Shown: piece by piece, positions 1-8,126 of the stretch | Numbering within the stretch: position 1 is the first letter of the stretch | Layout: each line of letters begins with the position of its first letter | Source of the DNA: Geomonas limicola | GTDB taxonomy: Bacteria; Desulfobacterota; Desulfuromonadia; Geobacterales; Geobacteraceae | DNA length: 46,553 nt | Direction: 5' to 3' | NCBI RefSeq assembly: GCF_014193675.1 | Contig: NZ_BLXZ01000013.1 | Location: 1-46,553, forward strand | Program-made: the position numbers and the translations under genes | Notes under the pieces: generated by a model | Databases searched by the model: none | Seen by the model: only the letters and a program-made list of their open reading frames with translations | What the model was told of the DNA's origin: nothing

Positions 1-31
1 TCAAAATCCTTGGGAAGATATTTTCCGAAGA

Positions 32-85
32 AAAACAAAAACTCCCACCTTCCTTAACATCAGGAATAGTGGGAGTTTTTGTTTC
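32..85. terminator. bidirectional intrinsic terminator
   Basis: Seen: near-perfect inverted repeat, arms at 32-48 and 69-85 around a 20-nt loop. The arms begin with an A-run and end with a T-run, so the hairpin has a U-tract on either strand. It lies downstream of the hybrid kinase gene that ends at 172 and would also stop a transcript entering from the left edge. Confidence 0.8.
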
Positions 86-171
86 TTTACAGGGTCACCG
101 TTTCAACACTTTAAGCAAGGGCGTTGCCCCAAACCGGCGCCCCTTTTTACGTTGCACTCTTCTCTGACATC

Positions 172-3100
172 CTACGAGCTGCGCGGGTTCTCGCCGATCA
201 CCCTGCGGATCAGCCCGAGGGTCTCTTTGAAGTCAATCGGCTTGGAGACGTAGTTGTCCATCCCGGCAGTCCGGCACTTCTCCTGGTCTTCCTTGGAGGC
301 GTGTGCGGTCATGGCAACCACCGGCGTATGACCACCCGCCCGGCGCTCCTGCTCCCGGATCTGTTCCACGGCCTGGAAGCCGTTCAGGCGCGGCATCTGG
401 ACGTCCATGAGCACCAGGTCGTAGCGCTCCGCCCCCCACATGTCCACCGCCTGCTGCCCGTCCTCGGCAAAGTCCACCTCGAAGTTGGCGCGCTCCAGCA
501 TCACCTTGAGGCACTGCCGGATCACCTTGTCGTCCTCGGCGACCAAAAGCCGCCCCCCCGGCTGCCCCGTGGGAAATGCCTTCGGGGCCGCTGCCGCTGC
601 AACGTCGATCTGGCAGGCCGCGCGCTGTTCCACACTCACCTCCTTGAGCGGCAGCATCACGGTGAACCGGCTCCCCTGCCCCGGCTCGCTCTCCACCTCG
701 ATGCTTCCCCCCAGCCGTTCCACGATGTCCTTACTTATGGCCAGCCCCAGGCCGGTCCCGCCGAATCTGCGCGAGTGCGAGACGTCGAGCTGGGTGAAGG
801 GCTGGAAGAGCTGCCACCGGCTCTCGGCGGGGATACCGATCCCGGTGTCGCTCACCAGGAAACGCAGCTCCCGCCCGGCCGCGCCGCACCCCGCCGTTAC
901 CTCGAGCGCCACCTGCCCCTTTTCGGTGAACTTCACCGCGTTGCTGGTCAGGTTGGTGAGCACCTGCACCAGGCGCACCTGGTCGCCCAGCACCAGGTCG
1001 GGAAGTTCCGGGTGGAACGAGCAGGTAAGGGCGATGCGTTTGGCGTGCGCGGTCGGCCGCAGGGTGTTCACCATATTCTCCAGGCAGCCGCGCAGCTCGA
1101 AGGGCTCCTCGAGGACGCTGAACTTGCCGGCCTGGATCTTGGTGAGGTCGAGGATGTCGTTCAGAATGCGCAACAGCGAGCGGGCCGAGGTGCAGGCGGT
1201 CTGCAGGTAGCCGCGCTGCTCCGGTTCGAGCGGCCCGTCCAGGATCAGGTCGAACATGCCGAGAAGCCCGGTCATCGGGGTGCGCAGCTCGTGGCTCATG
1301 TTGGCGAGGAACTGGCTCTTCGCTTCGTTGGCCGCCTCCGCGGCCTCCTTGGCCTGGAGCACCCGGTCCTCGGAGGCCTTGCGCTCCAGCGCGATGGCCA
1401 CCTGGTCCGCCACCGCCTTCATGAGCAGCAGCTCGTCCTCGGTAAAGCTGGTGCGGCTGCGGGTGCCGAAGGAGAGCGTCCCCAGGGTGCGCCCCTGGGA
1501 GATCAGCGGGTGGCAGGCGTAGGCCTGGATCCCGTAGGAGCGCACCAGCTCCACCCGCGCGTCCGACGACACGGCGATCTCCTCCACCACGACGCGCCGG
1601 GCGTCGCGCGCCACGCAGCCGCAGACGGCGATGCCGTAGTCGAGCCACTCGATCCGGTGCGCCTCCGCGGGGTCGATTCCGGCGCAGGCGTTGAGGTGCA
1701 GGCGCCCGGCCTGCTCGTCGACCAGGTAGTTGAAGAAGGCGTCGCACTCCAAAAAGTACATCACCCGGCGGCAGAGCTCCTCAATGATCGCCTGCGGAGA
1801 GTCGCTGGCCAAAAGCCGGCTCGCGGTGTCGGCAAGCAGGTCGAGACGCTGGGAGAGCTTGCGCAGGTTCTGCCCGGCGTCAACCGCCAGGCGCCGGGCG
1901 ACCTCGGCGTCCTCCATCATGTCGAGGGCGGCACGTTGCGACTCCACGAGCGAGTCGTTGGCGTTTTGCAGCTCCAGGGTCCGCTCGGCCACCCGCCGCT
2001 CCAGGCTCTCGTTCAAAACCTGAAGCACCTGCTGCGCCTCGGTCAGCTCCCGGGTGCGCTCTTCGACCCGCTGTTCCAGCTCGTGGCGGTGCGCCCTGAG
2101 CTCCTCCTGGTTGTGCCGGCGCTCGGTCACGTCGGTCTGCACCCCGTCCCATACGGTCCGGCCGTCGGCCAGCCGGCGCGGCCGCGAGTGGAACTGCATC
2201 CAGCGCAGCTCCCCGTCCGGCCTCTGCATCGGGACCTCCATGTCGAAGTCGCTCAACTCCTCTTCCGAGATCCGCTCCGCCTCCAGAAGCTGGGCGTAGT
2301 ACTCGGGGAGGATCTGGCCGTGCAGGACCTGCGGGTCGGCCAGCAGCGCCGCGGCCGTCACGCCGTTCAAGCGTTCGATCCCGGCACTGATGTAGAGAAA
2401 GCGGATCGTGCCGTCCGGGTTGTGGGTGTACTGGTAGACGGCGGAGTCGGGGAGGTTGTCCCCCAAAAGGCGCAGGCGCTCCTCGCTTTCCCTCAGGGCG
2501 TCTTCCTTGCGCTTCATCTCGGTTATGTCGTTGAAGAGGATCCCCACCCGGCGGCTCTCGGGGTCACCGACCCGGTAGGCGCTCACGTCGAAGTAGCGGT
2601 CCAGGGCGCGGGCATAGTTCACGATGTGCACCGCCGCACCGGTTAACGCGATGCCGCCGTACAGTTCGTACCAGTACTCCTCGTTGTCCGGCGCCAACTC
2701 CCGCATCAGTCGGCCGCGGACCCCGGAAAGCCCGGTGAGCCGCTCGAAGGCCGGGTTGGTCTCCAGGAACCGGTAATCGACGGGACACTGGTTCTCGTCG
2801 AAGACCACCTCGATGATGCAGAACCCTTCGGTGAGCGATTCGAAGAGCATCCGGTAGCGCTCCTCGCTGTGGCGCAGCGACTCCCGGGCCGCCAGGTGGT
2901 CCGCCACCTCCTTTTTGAGCTGCACCACCGCCTGGTTCAACTGTTCGGTACGCTCGTCGACCAGTTCGCGCAGGTGCTCACGGCTGTGGCGGTATCGCCC
3001 GGCAACCAGGCTCATGAAGACACCCATGCCGAGGAACAGCGCAATGCTCAAAATGTCACGCAGGAAGCCGACACCCAAAGAAAGGTTCGTGGGGAGATAG

Positions 3101-3315
3101 AAAAGGCTGACGATGACGGACGAGACCAGGGTGGCAAAGACGCCGGGACCCGGCCCGCCGACCAGGGCCGCGATCATGACGGCAGGATAGAAGGTGAAAA
3201 AGGGGGGGAGTTCGCTGCCCACCAGGGGCATCAGGGCATGGCGCAGCAGGACTGCCAGGGTCACCAGTGCCACGGCTCCGGCATACCGGAAGAGTTTGTA
3301 CTGGCTAGGGCTCAT
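172..3315 (-). CDS. orphan hybrid sensor histidine kinase (membrane, PAS-PAS-GAF-HisKA-HATPase-REC)
   Basis: A 1047-residue hybrid kinase. The first ~105 residues are hydrophobic with several membrane segments (DUF4118-like). Then follow two PAS domains (about 150-265 and 275-405), a coiled coil with two heptad-rich blocks, a GAF domain, a HisKA domain with phospho-acceptor motif ANMSHELRTPMTG, a HATPase with DTGIGIP and GGTGLGLAIS, and a C-terminal receiver (VLMDVQMPRLNG acceptor Asp, conserved Lys in SKPID). The ATG at 3315 is chosen over an upstream in-frame start because GAGGAG sits just before it and the membrane domain begins there. No response regulator or DNA-binding partner is adjacent, so phosphotransfer probably ends in its own receiver or an Hpt protein elsewhere. 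The signal sensed is not evident. Confidence 0.9.
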   Translation of the reverse strand: MSPSQYKLFRYAGAVALVTLAVLLRHALMPLVGSELPPFFTFYPAVMIAALVGGPGPGVFATLVSSVIVSLFYLPTNLSLGVGFLRDILSIALFLGMGVFMSLVAGRYRHSREHLRELVDERTEQLNQAVVQLKKEVADHLAARESLRHSEERYRMLFESLTEGFCIIEVVFDENQCPVDYRFLETNPAFERLTGLSGVRGRLMRELAPDNEEYWYELYGGIALTGAAVHIVNYARALDRYFDVSAYRVGDPESRRVGILFNDITEMKRKEDALRESEERLRLLGDNLPDSAVYQYTHNPDGTIRFLYISAGIERLNGVTAAALLADPQVLHGQILPEYYAQLLEAERISEEELSDFDMEVPMQRPDGELRWMQFHSRPRRLADGRTVWDGVQTDVTERRHNQEELRAHRHELEQRVEERTRELTEAQQVLQVLNESLERRVAERTLELQNANDSLVESQRAALDMMEDAEVARRLAVDAGQNLRKLSQRLDLLADTASRLLASDSPQAIIEELCRRVMYFLECDAFFNYLVDEQAGRLHLNACAGIDPAEAHRIEWLDYGIAVCGCVARDARRVVVEEIAVSSDARVELVRSYGIQAYACHPLISQGRTLGTLSFGTRSRTSFTEDELLLMKAVADQVAIALERKASEDRVLQAKEAAEAANEAKSQFLANMSHELRTPMTGLLGMFDLILDGPLEPEQRGYLQTACTSARSLLRILNDILDLTKIQAGKFSVLEEPFELRGCLENMVNTLRPTAHAKRIALTCSFHPELPDLVLGDQVRLVQVLTNLTSNAVKFTEKGQVALEVTAGCGAAGRELRFLVSDTGIGIPAESRWQLFQPFTQLDVSHSRRFGGTGLGLAISKDIVERLGGSIEVESEPGQGSRFTVMLPLKEVSVEQRAACQIDVAAAAAPKAFPTGQPGGRLLVAEDDKVIRQCLKVMLERANFEVDFAEDGQQAVDMWGAERYDLVLMDVQMPRLNGFQAVEQIREQERRAGGHTPVVAMTAHASKEDQEKCRTAGMDNYVSKPIDFKETLGLIRRVIGENPRSS

Positions 3316-3611
3316 GGTTCTCCTCAGGCCACAGCATCGAGACGAGTCGAGGATCTGAGAGAAGGGGAACTGTGCGGCCGCACGGCTGGAGGGCTTAACA
3401 AATACGCCTGCCGTCAAGCCGTCACCCCTTCGGGAAAGCCGTGATATCTATAGCACAATGGGGGGACAACTGATACAGGAAAGTGAGAGTCAGACAAGGT
3501 GGCGAGCTTAAAGAAACCGCTCACACATTTGGTGAATTTCTTTACACCGCGTCCCTATTGCTTCCACATTTGGGGCGTACAAACGTTCTCACGTTCCACC
3601 TCTTGACCTTT

Positions 3612-3641
3612 GGGCACCGTAATAACGGTGCCCCTTTTTTT
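3612..3641 (+). terminator. intrinsic terminator without an upstream coding gene
   Basis: Seen: 9-bp perfect stem (3612-3620 with 3625-3633), tetraloop AATA, followed by C and seven Ts. It points along the plus strand, yet the only upstream gene is on the other strand. It may end a small RNA starting near 3430-3500, or insulate the ArsR-type gene from antisense transcription. Confidence 0.75.
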
Positions 3642-3729
3642 GTTTTCCCCCAAGATTCCGCAGAGGCAGCAGCACCCCCGCAGGCCCCTCCCCTCTCGAA
3701 AAAACCATTTCGACAAACACAAAAACAGA

Positions 3730-3759
3730 TTGACACTACGGCGGCTTCGGTGCTATCAA
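3730..3759 (+). promoter_or_regulatory. sigma-70-like promoter of the ArsR/GIY-YIG gene
   Basis: TTGACA at 3730-3735 and TATCAA at 3754-3759 with an 18-bp spacer. The -10 element overlaps the left arm of the palindrome at 3757-3778, the geometry expected for autorepression. Confidence 0.6.
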
Positions 3760-3778
3760 TTCGATACACATCGAATTG
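3757..3778. promoter_or_regulatory. palindromic operator candidate (autoregulation)
   Basis: Seen: perfect 9-bp inverted repeat CAATTCGAT / ATCGAATTG separated by ACAC. It runs from the -10 element to the ribosome binding site GGAGG (3778-3782). ArsR-family dimers bind such dyads at their own promoters, so autoregulation is inferred. Confidence 0.6.
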
Positions 3779-3789
3779 GAGGTTGTACC

Positions 3790-4806
3790 GTGAAAAGCGA
3801 AGAGAGCATCGCCATCATGAAGGCACTGGCGGACCGTTCCCGCCTGGCCATCGTCAACTCGTTGCTGGAGCGCCCCCAGTACGTCGAGGAGATCGCCAAG
3901 CGCCACGACCTGGCACCTTCCACCGTCTCGTTCCACCTGCGCAAGTTGGAACAGGCAGGGCTGGTCAGCACGCGCCGCGAGCAGTACTACCTGGTCATCG
4001 AGCCGAACCTGGCGATCTTCGACACCACCCTGCGCGAAATCGTCTCGGCAACACCGGCGGGAAAGGAGCTGCAGGACGAGCGCATGGACCAGTACCGGTG
4101 CAAGGTACTCGACGCCTTCTTCGTGAACGGCGTGCTGGAGAAACTCCCGGCACAGCATAAAAAGAGGCTCATCGTCCTGGAGCAGTTCGCCCTGCGCTTC
4201 GAACTACAACGGCGCTACTCCGAGACGGAGGTATCCGCCCTCATCGCACCGCTGCACGACGACTACTGCACCATCCGGCGGCTTTTGGTGGACGAGGGGC
4301 TCATCAAACGCGAGGCTACGGAGTATTGGCGGGAACAGGAACTGAGCGCACCGGCACGGCTCTCCGGAGGCGCACCAACGAGGTCCCAAACGATGATAAA
4401 CGATACCAGACGGGCGGATGCGAAGCGGGTCTACAAGCAGACGAGCGGCCAGCCCGGCGTCTACCAGATCCGCAACAAGGCGAACGGCAAGGTCTTCGTC
4501 GACAGCAGCACGAACCTGGAGGGGGCGCGCAACAGCCGCCTTTTCCAGCTCAAGATGGGGAGCATCGTGTTCAACGAGGAGCTCAAACGGGAGCTCACGC
4601 AGTACGGAGCGGAGAATTTCGAATTCGAGGTCCTGGAGCAATTGCCGCCGGTAGAGCCGGGGCAGCAGGAGAAGCGACTTTTGGCAGATCTGGAGCTTGG
4701 CTGGCTGGAGAAGCTGAAACCATTCGGGGAGCGCGGCTACAACAGCGCGAAGGCCTTCGAGCGGGAAAAGGAAAAACGGGGGCGCCGCACCGCGTCAAGG
4801 GACTGA
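3790..4806 (+). CDS. ArsR-type regulator fused to DUF2087 and a degenerate GIY-YIG domain
   Basis: 338 residues from a GTG start with GGAGG seven bases upstream. Residues ~1-85 form an ArsR winged helix (ALADRSRLAIVNSLLERP; recognition helix APSTVSFHLRKLEQAGLV). Residues ~120-185 resemble DUF2087 (KKRLIVLEQFALRFELQRRY, then a second small wHTH-like part). Residues ~215-300 form a GIY-YIG fold (GVYQIRNKANGKVFVDSSTN). The canonical YIG half reads FVD, so the second catalytic Tyr is Phe; nuclease activity is doubtful and the domain may sense or bind nucleic acid. I recall GIY-YIG domains attached to ArsR/LuxR-type regulators as a defined subfamily, so the architecture itself is not new. No metal-binding CxC motif of arsenic/cadmium ArsR proteins is seen. 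The gene stands alone between two terminators. Confidence 0.85.
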   Translation: MKSEESIAIMKALADRSRLAIVNSLLERPQYVEEIAKRHDLAPSTVSFHLRKLEQAGLVSTRREQYYLVIEPNLAIFDTTLREIVSATPAGKELQDERMDQYRCKVLDAFFVNGVLEKLPAQHKKRLIVLEQFALRFELQRRYSETEVSALIAPLHDDYCTIRRLLVDEGLIKREATEYWREQELSAPARLSGGAPTRSQTMINDTRRADAKRVYKQTSGQPGVYQIRNKANGKVFVDSSTNLEGARNSRLFQLKMGSIVFNEELKRELTQYGAENFEFEVLEQLPPVEPGQQEKRLLADLELGWLEKLKPFGERGYNSAKAFEREKEKRGRRTASRD

Positions 4807-4824
4807 TCGAGCACCTCCAGGGGT

Positions 4825-4872
4825 GAACAAGAAAAACCCGGCGACCTCATCTGGTGCCGGGTTTTTCTGTTC
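4825..4872. terminator. bidirectional terminator between convergent genes
   Basis: Long inverted repeat: GAAAAACCCGGC (4831-4842) with GCCGGGTTTTTC (4856-4867), extended by GAACA/TGTTC with one extra A. A-run and T-run flank the GC stem, so it serves both the ArsR-type gene and the convergent cytochrome gene. Confidence 0.85.
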
Positions 4873-4877
4873 AGGCG

Positions 4878-5306
4878 CTACCGGTACTTCTCGTGACACT
4901 CCCCGCAGGTGGCCTCGAGCTTCTGGAAAGCGGCGCGGGCCGCGGGGAACTCCCCTTTTCGCGCCAGGTCCCGCACCTGCGTCGTCTGTTCCCCAAGCTG
5001 CCCGGCCAGCTTCACGAACCCCTTTTTCAGCTTCACATTGCGGTGCGGCCGCGATTTCTTCAGATCCGGAATGGCGGCGAGTATCCGGCCGGCCTCATGG
5101 TCGGCTGCGGCTTGATCCCCCTTCGCCAGGGCCGTCTCCAACTGCGCCGAACTCTCCGAGAACATCGGCATCATGGCGTGCAGCTTCTGCATCTGGGGAT
5201 CGTGGCTCATCCCGCCGTGCTCCCCGGTTCCGTGCGCCGCCGCTATACCGCCAAGTGCAACGACACCCAGCGCCGCACACGTCATGATCCGACCGATTTT
5301 CTTCAT
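4878..5306 (-). CDS. periplasmic monoheme cytochrome, C-terminal heme (cytochrome c556/c' type)
   Basis: 142 residues. ATG at 5306 preceded by GAGGGGG. N-terminal signal peptide (MKKIGRIMTCAALGVVALGG, cleaved near AAAHG). The single heme motif CGECH lies seven residues from the end, the position typical of class II cytochromes (four-helix c556/c'). The body is Ala/Leu/Lys-rich and helical, consistent with that fold, with His/Met-rich HGTGEHGGMSHDPQM after the signal that could bind metal. It is monocistronic with its own promoter. Role presumably electron carrier or ligand sensor in the periplasm; partner unknown. Confidence 0.8.
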   Translation of the reverse strand: MKKIGRIMTCAALGVVALGGIAAAHGTGEHGGMSHDPQMQKLHAMMPMFSESSAQLETALAKGDQAAADHEAGRILAAIPDLKKSRPHRNVKLKKGFVKLAGQLGEQTTQVRDLARKGEFPAARAAFQKLEATCGECHEKYR

Positions 5307-5347
5307 GGTTCCCCCTCGCGTGAATGAACTGAACCTACCACTGTCAT

Positions 5348-5376
5348 TATCTACCGTGCTCACACTCTAAAGGCAA
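5348..5376 (-). promoter_or_regulatory. sigma-70-like promoter of the cytochrome gene
   Basis: On the minus strand TTGCCT (5376-5371), 17-bp spacer, TAGATA (5353-5348). This gives a leader of about 35 nt before the ATG at 5306. Confidence 0.5.
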
Positions 5377-5458
5377 GCAGCCATCTGTAATAATCATGCC
5401 CCGCCGACCATACCCGGTGGAGTTCTTCCCGCCCGTCAAGTTCCGCTCTGCGCTCTTC

Positions 5459-6838
5459 CTAAGAAGCGGCTGTGCCGCGCCTGGCTCCAGCCGGAAGCTC
5501 GATCTGGTACTTCTCCATGCGGTACATGAGGGTGTGCCGCGGGATGCGCAGAAACCGGGCGGCAGCCGCCTGGTTCCAGGAATTGCGCTCCAGGGATTCG
5601 ACCACGGCCTCACGCTCCAGCTGTTCAAGTGAGTAGCCACCCTCGGGGAGCCTCAGCACCGAGGCCGCCGACACGCGCTGTTCCCGGAATTTCCCCGGAA
5701 GCTCGTCGAGCCGGATCTGGTCGGTTTCCCGCATGATGAGCAGGCGCTCCACGGTGTTTTCCAGCTCCCGCACGTTGCCCGGCCAGGGGTAGTTGACCAA
5801 GGCTTGCAGGGCTCCCTTTTCGATGGTCACCTTGTCGCCGCCGTGCTTGCTGCAGAAGTAGCGGATCAGCAGCGGGATGTCGCCCGGGCGCTCACGCAGC
5901 GCCGGCAACCGGATGGGGATCACCGACAACCGGTAGTAGATGTCCTCCCGGAAGGTTCCCTGCTCGATGGCCTTTTCGATATCTATGTTGGTGGCCGAAA
6001 CGATGCGTACGTCGATCTTCTGGGTGCGGGTCCCCCCCACCGGCTCGATCTCCCTCTCCTGCAGGGCCCGCAGCAGCTTGGGCTGCAACTCCACCGGGAG
6101 CTCGCCCACCTCGTCCAGAAAGAGCGTCCCGCCGTCGGCGAGCTGGAACTTCCCGATCTTGTCGCGAATTGCACCGGTAAAGGCCCCCTTCAGGTGCCCG
6201 AAAAGCTCGCTCTCCAACAGGTCGCGGGGAATCGCGGCACAGTTGATGGCCACGAAGGGACCTTCGCGACGGGCGGAATTGGCGTGCAGCGAGCGTGCGA
6301 CGAGCTCCTTGCCGGTACCCGATTCCCCGGTTATCAGTACCGCGGCCTCGGTATCGGCGACCTTGCGTACCACCTCGAAAACCCGCTCCATCTGCTGCGA
6401 GGAACCGACGATGGTGCGCAGTTCCGAGCGGTCCGAGAGCTCTCCCTTGAGCCGGCGGTTCTCCTCGGCAAGCCCCTTGAACTCCAGCGCCTTTTTCACC
6501 GTCAGGCGCAGTTCGTCCCGGTTGAAGGGTTTGGTGAGGTAGTCGTGCGCCCCCGCCTTCATCGCCTCGACGGCGAGATCGACCGTGCCGAAGGCGGTCA
6601 GGATGATGACCAGCGTCTCGGGAGAGCGCTCCTTAACCGCGGTGAGCACCGCAAGCCCGGTCATCCCGGTCATCTTCATGTCCGTTATCACCAGGCTCGG
6701 CTTGTTCTGCTGAAATAGCTGCAGCCCCTCCTCGCCGCTCGACGCGGTCTGCACCAGGTAACCGTCGCTCTCCAGGTTGTACTCGAGGACCCGGCGCAAG
6801 GAAACGTCGTCGTCGATGACCAGAATGTGGTGTTTCAT
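5459..6838 (-). CDS. NtrC-family sigma-54-dependent response regulator (ZraR-like)
   Basis: 459 residues. Receiver at ~1-120 (HILVIDDD, acceptor D53 in VITDMKM, LTKPF). AAA+ domain at ~145-375 with Walker A GESGTGKE, the sigma-54 contact loop GAFTGA (in FGHLKGAFTGA) and Walker B GGTLFLDEVGELP. Fis-type HTH near 415-445 (NQAAAARFLRIPRHTLMYRM). All catalytic landmarks are present, so it should remodel sigma-54 polymerase when phosphorylated. No cognate kinase is next to it. The divergent gene at 7394 has a -24/-12 promoter and a palindromic site between, so that gene is its likely target. Confidence 0.92.
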   Translation of the reverse strand: MKHHILVIDDDVSLRRVLEYNLESDGYLVQTASSGEEGLQLFQQNKPSLVITDMKMTGMTGLAVLTAVKERSPETLVIILTAFGTVDLAVEAMKAGAHDYLTKPFNRDELRLTVKKALEFKGLAEENRRLKGELSDRSELRTIVGSSQQMERVFEVVRKVADTEAAVLITGESGTGKELVARSLHANSARREGPFVAINCAAIPRDLLESELFGHLKGAFTGAIRDKIGKFQLADGGTLFLDEVGELPVELQPKLLRALQEREIEPVGGTRTQKIDVRIVSATNIDIEKAIEQGTFREDIYYRLSVIPIRLPALRERPGDIPLLIRYFCSKHGGDKVTIEKGALQALVNYPWPGNVRELENTVERLLIMRETDQIRLDELPGKFREQRVSAASVLRLPEGGYSLEQLEREAVVESLERNSWNQAAAARFLRIPRHTLMYRMEKYQIELPAGARRGTAAS

Positions 6839-6902
6839 GGGGACTCCCAGTTAGTGCTGTCGGCTCCTCCCTGCTGGCACGCGCTACGCGGTGCAGAAAT
6901 AG

Positions 6903-6938
6903 GGGCGCACCCTGAACGAGGGCTGTAAGGGTGCGCCC
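6903..6938 (-). other. stable hairpin in the leader of the NtrC-type gene
   Basis: Perfect 11-bp stem GGGCGCACCCT (6903-6913) / AGGGTGCGCCC (6928-6938), 14-nt loop. On the minus strand it is followed by CCTATTTCTG, only weakly U-rich, so it could be a leader hairpin, weak attenuator or dispersed repeat unit. Confidence 0.5.
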
Positions 6939-7082
6939 GATAGCAAAGAGGTTAACCGGTTTAACGGTCGAAACGTCTTCCCGGGGAGTATCAAGGTCCA
7001 TGCCAAGGAGGGAGCGGAAGCTACCCCTTTGATATCCATGAGGAATTCGCTCCCCCGGGTAACGGGAAGCTCTCCTCGATGC

Positions 7083-7113
7083 AGAATATTCCCAGGGGTT
7101 TGGGGAATATTCT
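7083..7113. promoter_or_regulatory. palindromic upstream activator site candidate
   Basis: Perfect dyad AGAATATTCCC (7083-7093) / GGGAATATTCT (7103-7113), 9-bp spacer. It lies about 210 bp upstream of the -24/-12 promoter, a normal enhancer distance for NtrC-family dimers. A related half-site occurs near 7232-7245. Confidence 0.65.
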
Positions 7114-7323
7114 ACGGGTAGCGGGCCCGGGCGGGGGTGACGGGGGCGGATGGTGATGCGGCAGGCTCCCACCGAAACGACACCGGCTCGGAACCGAATG
7201 CGGAAAATTCTCAGCTGCCCGGGAAAACCTGCAGCATATTCCCACATCCCCGTAGCGCCGCCCCCATCCAGCCAGGACATCTTCCCCTGTAGTTACGGCG
7301 TGTTGCGCTTAATTCCACGATTC

Positions 7324-7339
7324 TGGCACGCTGCTGGCT
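7324..7339 (+). promoter_or_regulatory. sigma-54 (-24/-12) promoter
   Basis: TGGCACG-CTGC-TGGCT. The invariant GG (7325-7326) and GC (7337-7338) are separated by exactly 10 bases; one base departs from the TTGCW element. It lies 55 bases upstream of the ATG at 7394. Confidence 0.75.
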
Positions 7340-7393
7340 ATGAAGATCGGCGAAGGCCACGGCGCCTTACATCCCAGCTAAAGGAGCACACCC

Positions 7394-7705
7394 ATGAAAA
7401 AATCGTTGATCGTTGCACTTGCCCTCACCCTCGGCGTAGCCAGCTTCGGAGTTGCTCAGGCCTCCGGCGGTTCCTGCTGCCAGAACGGCCCCTGCCCGCA
7501 GCAGGCGGCACAGCATACCGGCGCGGCAGTCGACCAACTGGCCCAGGCGGTCAAGGCGAAAGATCTGGAGCTGCGTCGCCTCTACAGTGACGACACCATC
7601 GACCCGCACCAGGTCGACAAGGTGGAGGGAGAGCTTAAGGAGTTGCAGGGGCAATTGCGGGCGGCTGCCCATAAGCAGGGGGCACCTTCCTGCTGCCTGA
7701 GCTGA
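7394..7705 (+). CDS. small periplasmic ZraP-like protein with Cys pairs at both ends
   Basis: 103 residues, ATG preceded by AAAGGAG. Signal peptide to about residue 23 (ALTLGVASFGVAQA|SG). The mature protein starts with SCCQNGPCPQQ and ends APSCCLS. Between them is a helical segment (DQLAQAVKAKDLELRRLYSD followed by VEGELKELQGQL) like the LTxxQ/ZraP heavy-metal-resistance family, which forms periplasmic metal-binding oligomers. The sigma-54 promoter and divergent NtrC-type regulator mimic the zraP-zraR arrangement of enterobacteria. Function as envelope metal or stress buffer is inferred; the double CC motifs suggest soft-metal or redox sensitivity. Confidence 0.7.
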   Translation: MKKSLIVALALTLGVASFGVAQASGGSCCQNGPCPQQAAQHTGAAVDQLAQAVKAKDLELRRLYSDDTIDPHQVDKVEGELKELQGQLRAAAHKQGAPSCCLS

Positions 7706-7750
7706 CGTGGGGTTAACGTGGTGGGGGCTGACACCCCTGCGGGCAGACTT

Positions 7751-7801
7751 ACGGCAGCCGGTGCGCCAAAGGAGAAGGAGAAGGGGCGCTGCGGCTGCCG
7801 T
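7751..7801. terminator. hairpin after the ZraP-like gene, between convergent genes
   Basis: ACGGCAGCCG (7751-7760) pairs with CGGCTGCCGT (7792-7801), with more pairing inside (GCGCC/GGGCGC). There is no U-tract, so termination strength is uncertain. Confidence 0.4.
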
Positions 7802-7828
7802 CAGTCCGTCAGCTAGCGGAGGGTAGCA

Positions 7829-8092
7829 CTACTTGCCCGGCTTCATCATTTCGTCGAGCATCGCGTTGGCCTCTTTGAGCTTGTCGTTGAGTTTTCTAAG
7901 CTCGTCGGCGCTGTACACCTTGGTACCCTTTTTAATCTCGCCATTCAGCTTTTTCATCTTCTGCTGAAGGCTGTCCACTTCTGCCTTGCAGTTTTTGGAT
8001 GCGAGCAGGCACTCATCTTTGTCACTTGCAAATACGGGTACGCTGCTCGACACAACCAAGGCTGCAATCACAAACAATGCTGAGCTCTTCAT
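7829..8092 (-). CDS. small secreted coiled-coil protein, unknown function
   Basis: 87 residues; ATG at 8092 preceded by AGGAGGT. Signal peptide MKSSALFVIAALVVSSSVPV, cleavage after FAS. The mature part has two Cys (DECLLASKNC), then Lys/Glu/Leu-rich helices (LQQKMKKLNGEIKKGTKVY and ELRKLNDKLKEANAMLDEMM) that read as a helical hairpin. No family recognised. It is monocistronic with a possible own promoter. Confidence 0.75.
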   Translation of the reverse strand: MKSSALFVIAALVVSSSVPVFASDKDECLLASKNCKAEVDSLQQKMKKLNGEIKKGTKVYSADELRKLNDKLKEANAMLDEMMKPGK

Positions 8093-8126
8093 TGTTCTAC
8101 CTCCTGAGAGTGTGACTACCTATTAA

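Larger units (their letters stand above)
3316..3789. other. intergenic region between divergent genes; orphan plus-strand terminator inside
   Basis: 474 bases between the divergent kinase and ArsR-type genes. It holds a strong plus-strand terminator (3612-3641), a sigma-70-like promoter and a palindrome just before the ArsR gene. I see no credible protein in 3420-3600; that stretch is less GC-rich than its surroundings and could be the body of a small RNA ending at the terminator. Confidence 0.4.
6839..7393. other. 555-base regulatory region between the NtrC-type regulator and the ZraP-like gene
   Basis: Contains a hairpin in the regulator leader (6903-6938), a perfect 11-bp palindrome (7083-7113), a related half-site near 7232-7245 (GCATATTCCC) and a -24/-12 promoter (7324-7339). 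No credible coding sequence seen. Confidence 0.6.

Noticed and set aside
61..160. Cyclic-di-GMP riboswitch near the left edge
   Set aside because: Only a few bases (GGGTCACCG, GCAAGGG) resemble the motif; the conserved core and helices are absent.
124..2646. Long plus-strand open frame opposite the hybrid kinase
   Set aside because: It is antisense to a protein with intact PAS, GAF, HisKA, HATPase and REC motifs, has a TTG start without a ribosome binding site, and is Arg/His/Leu-rich as expected for a GC-rich shadow frame.
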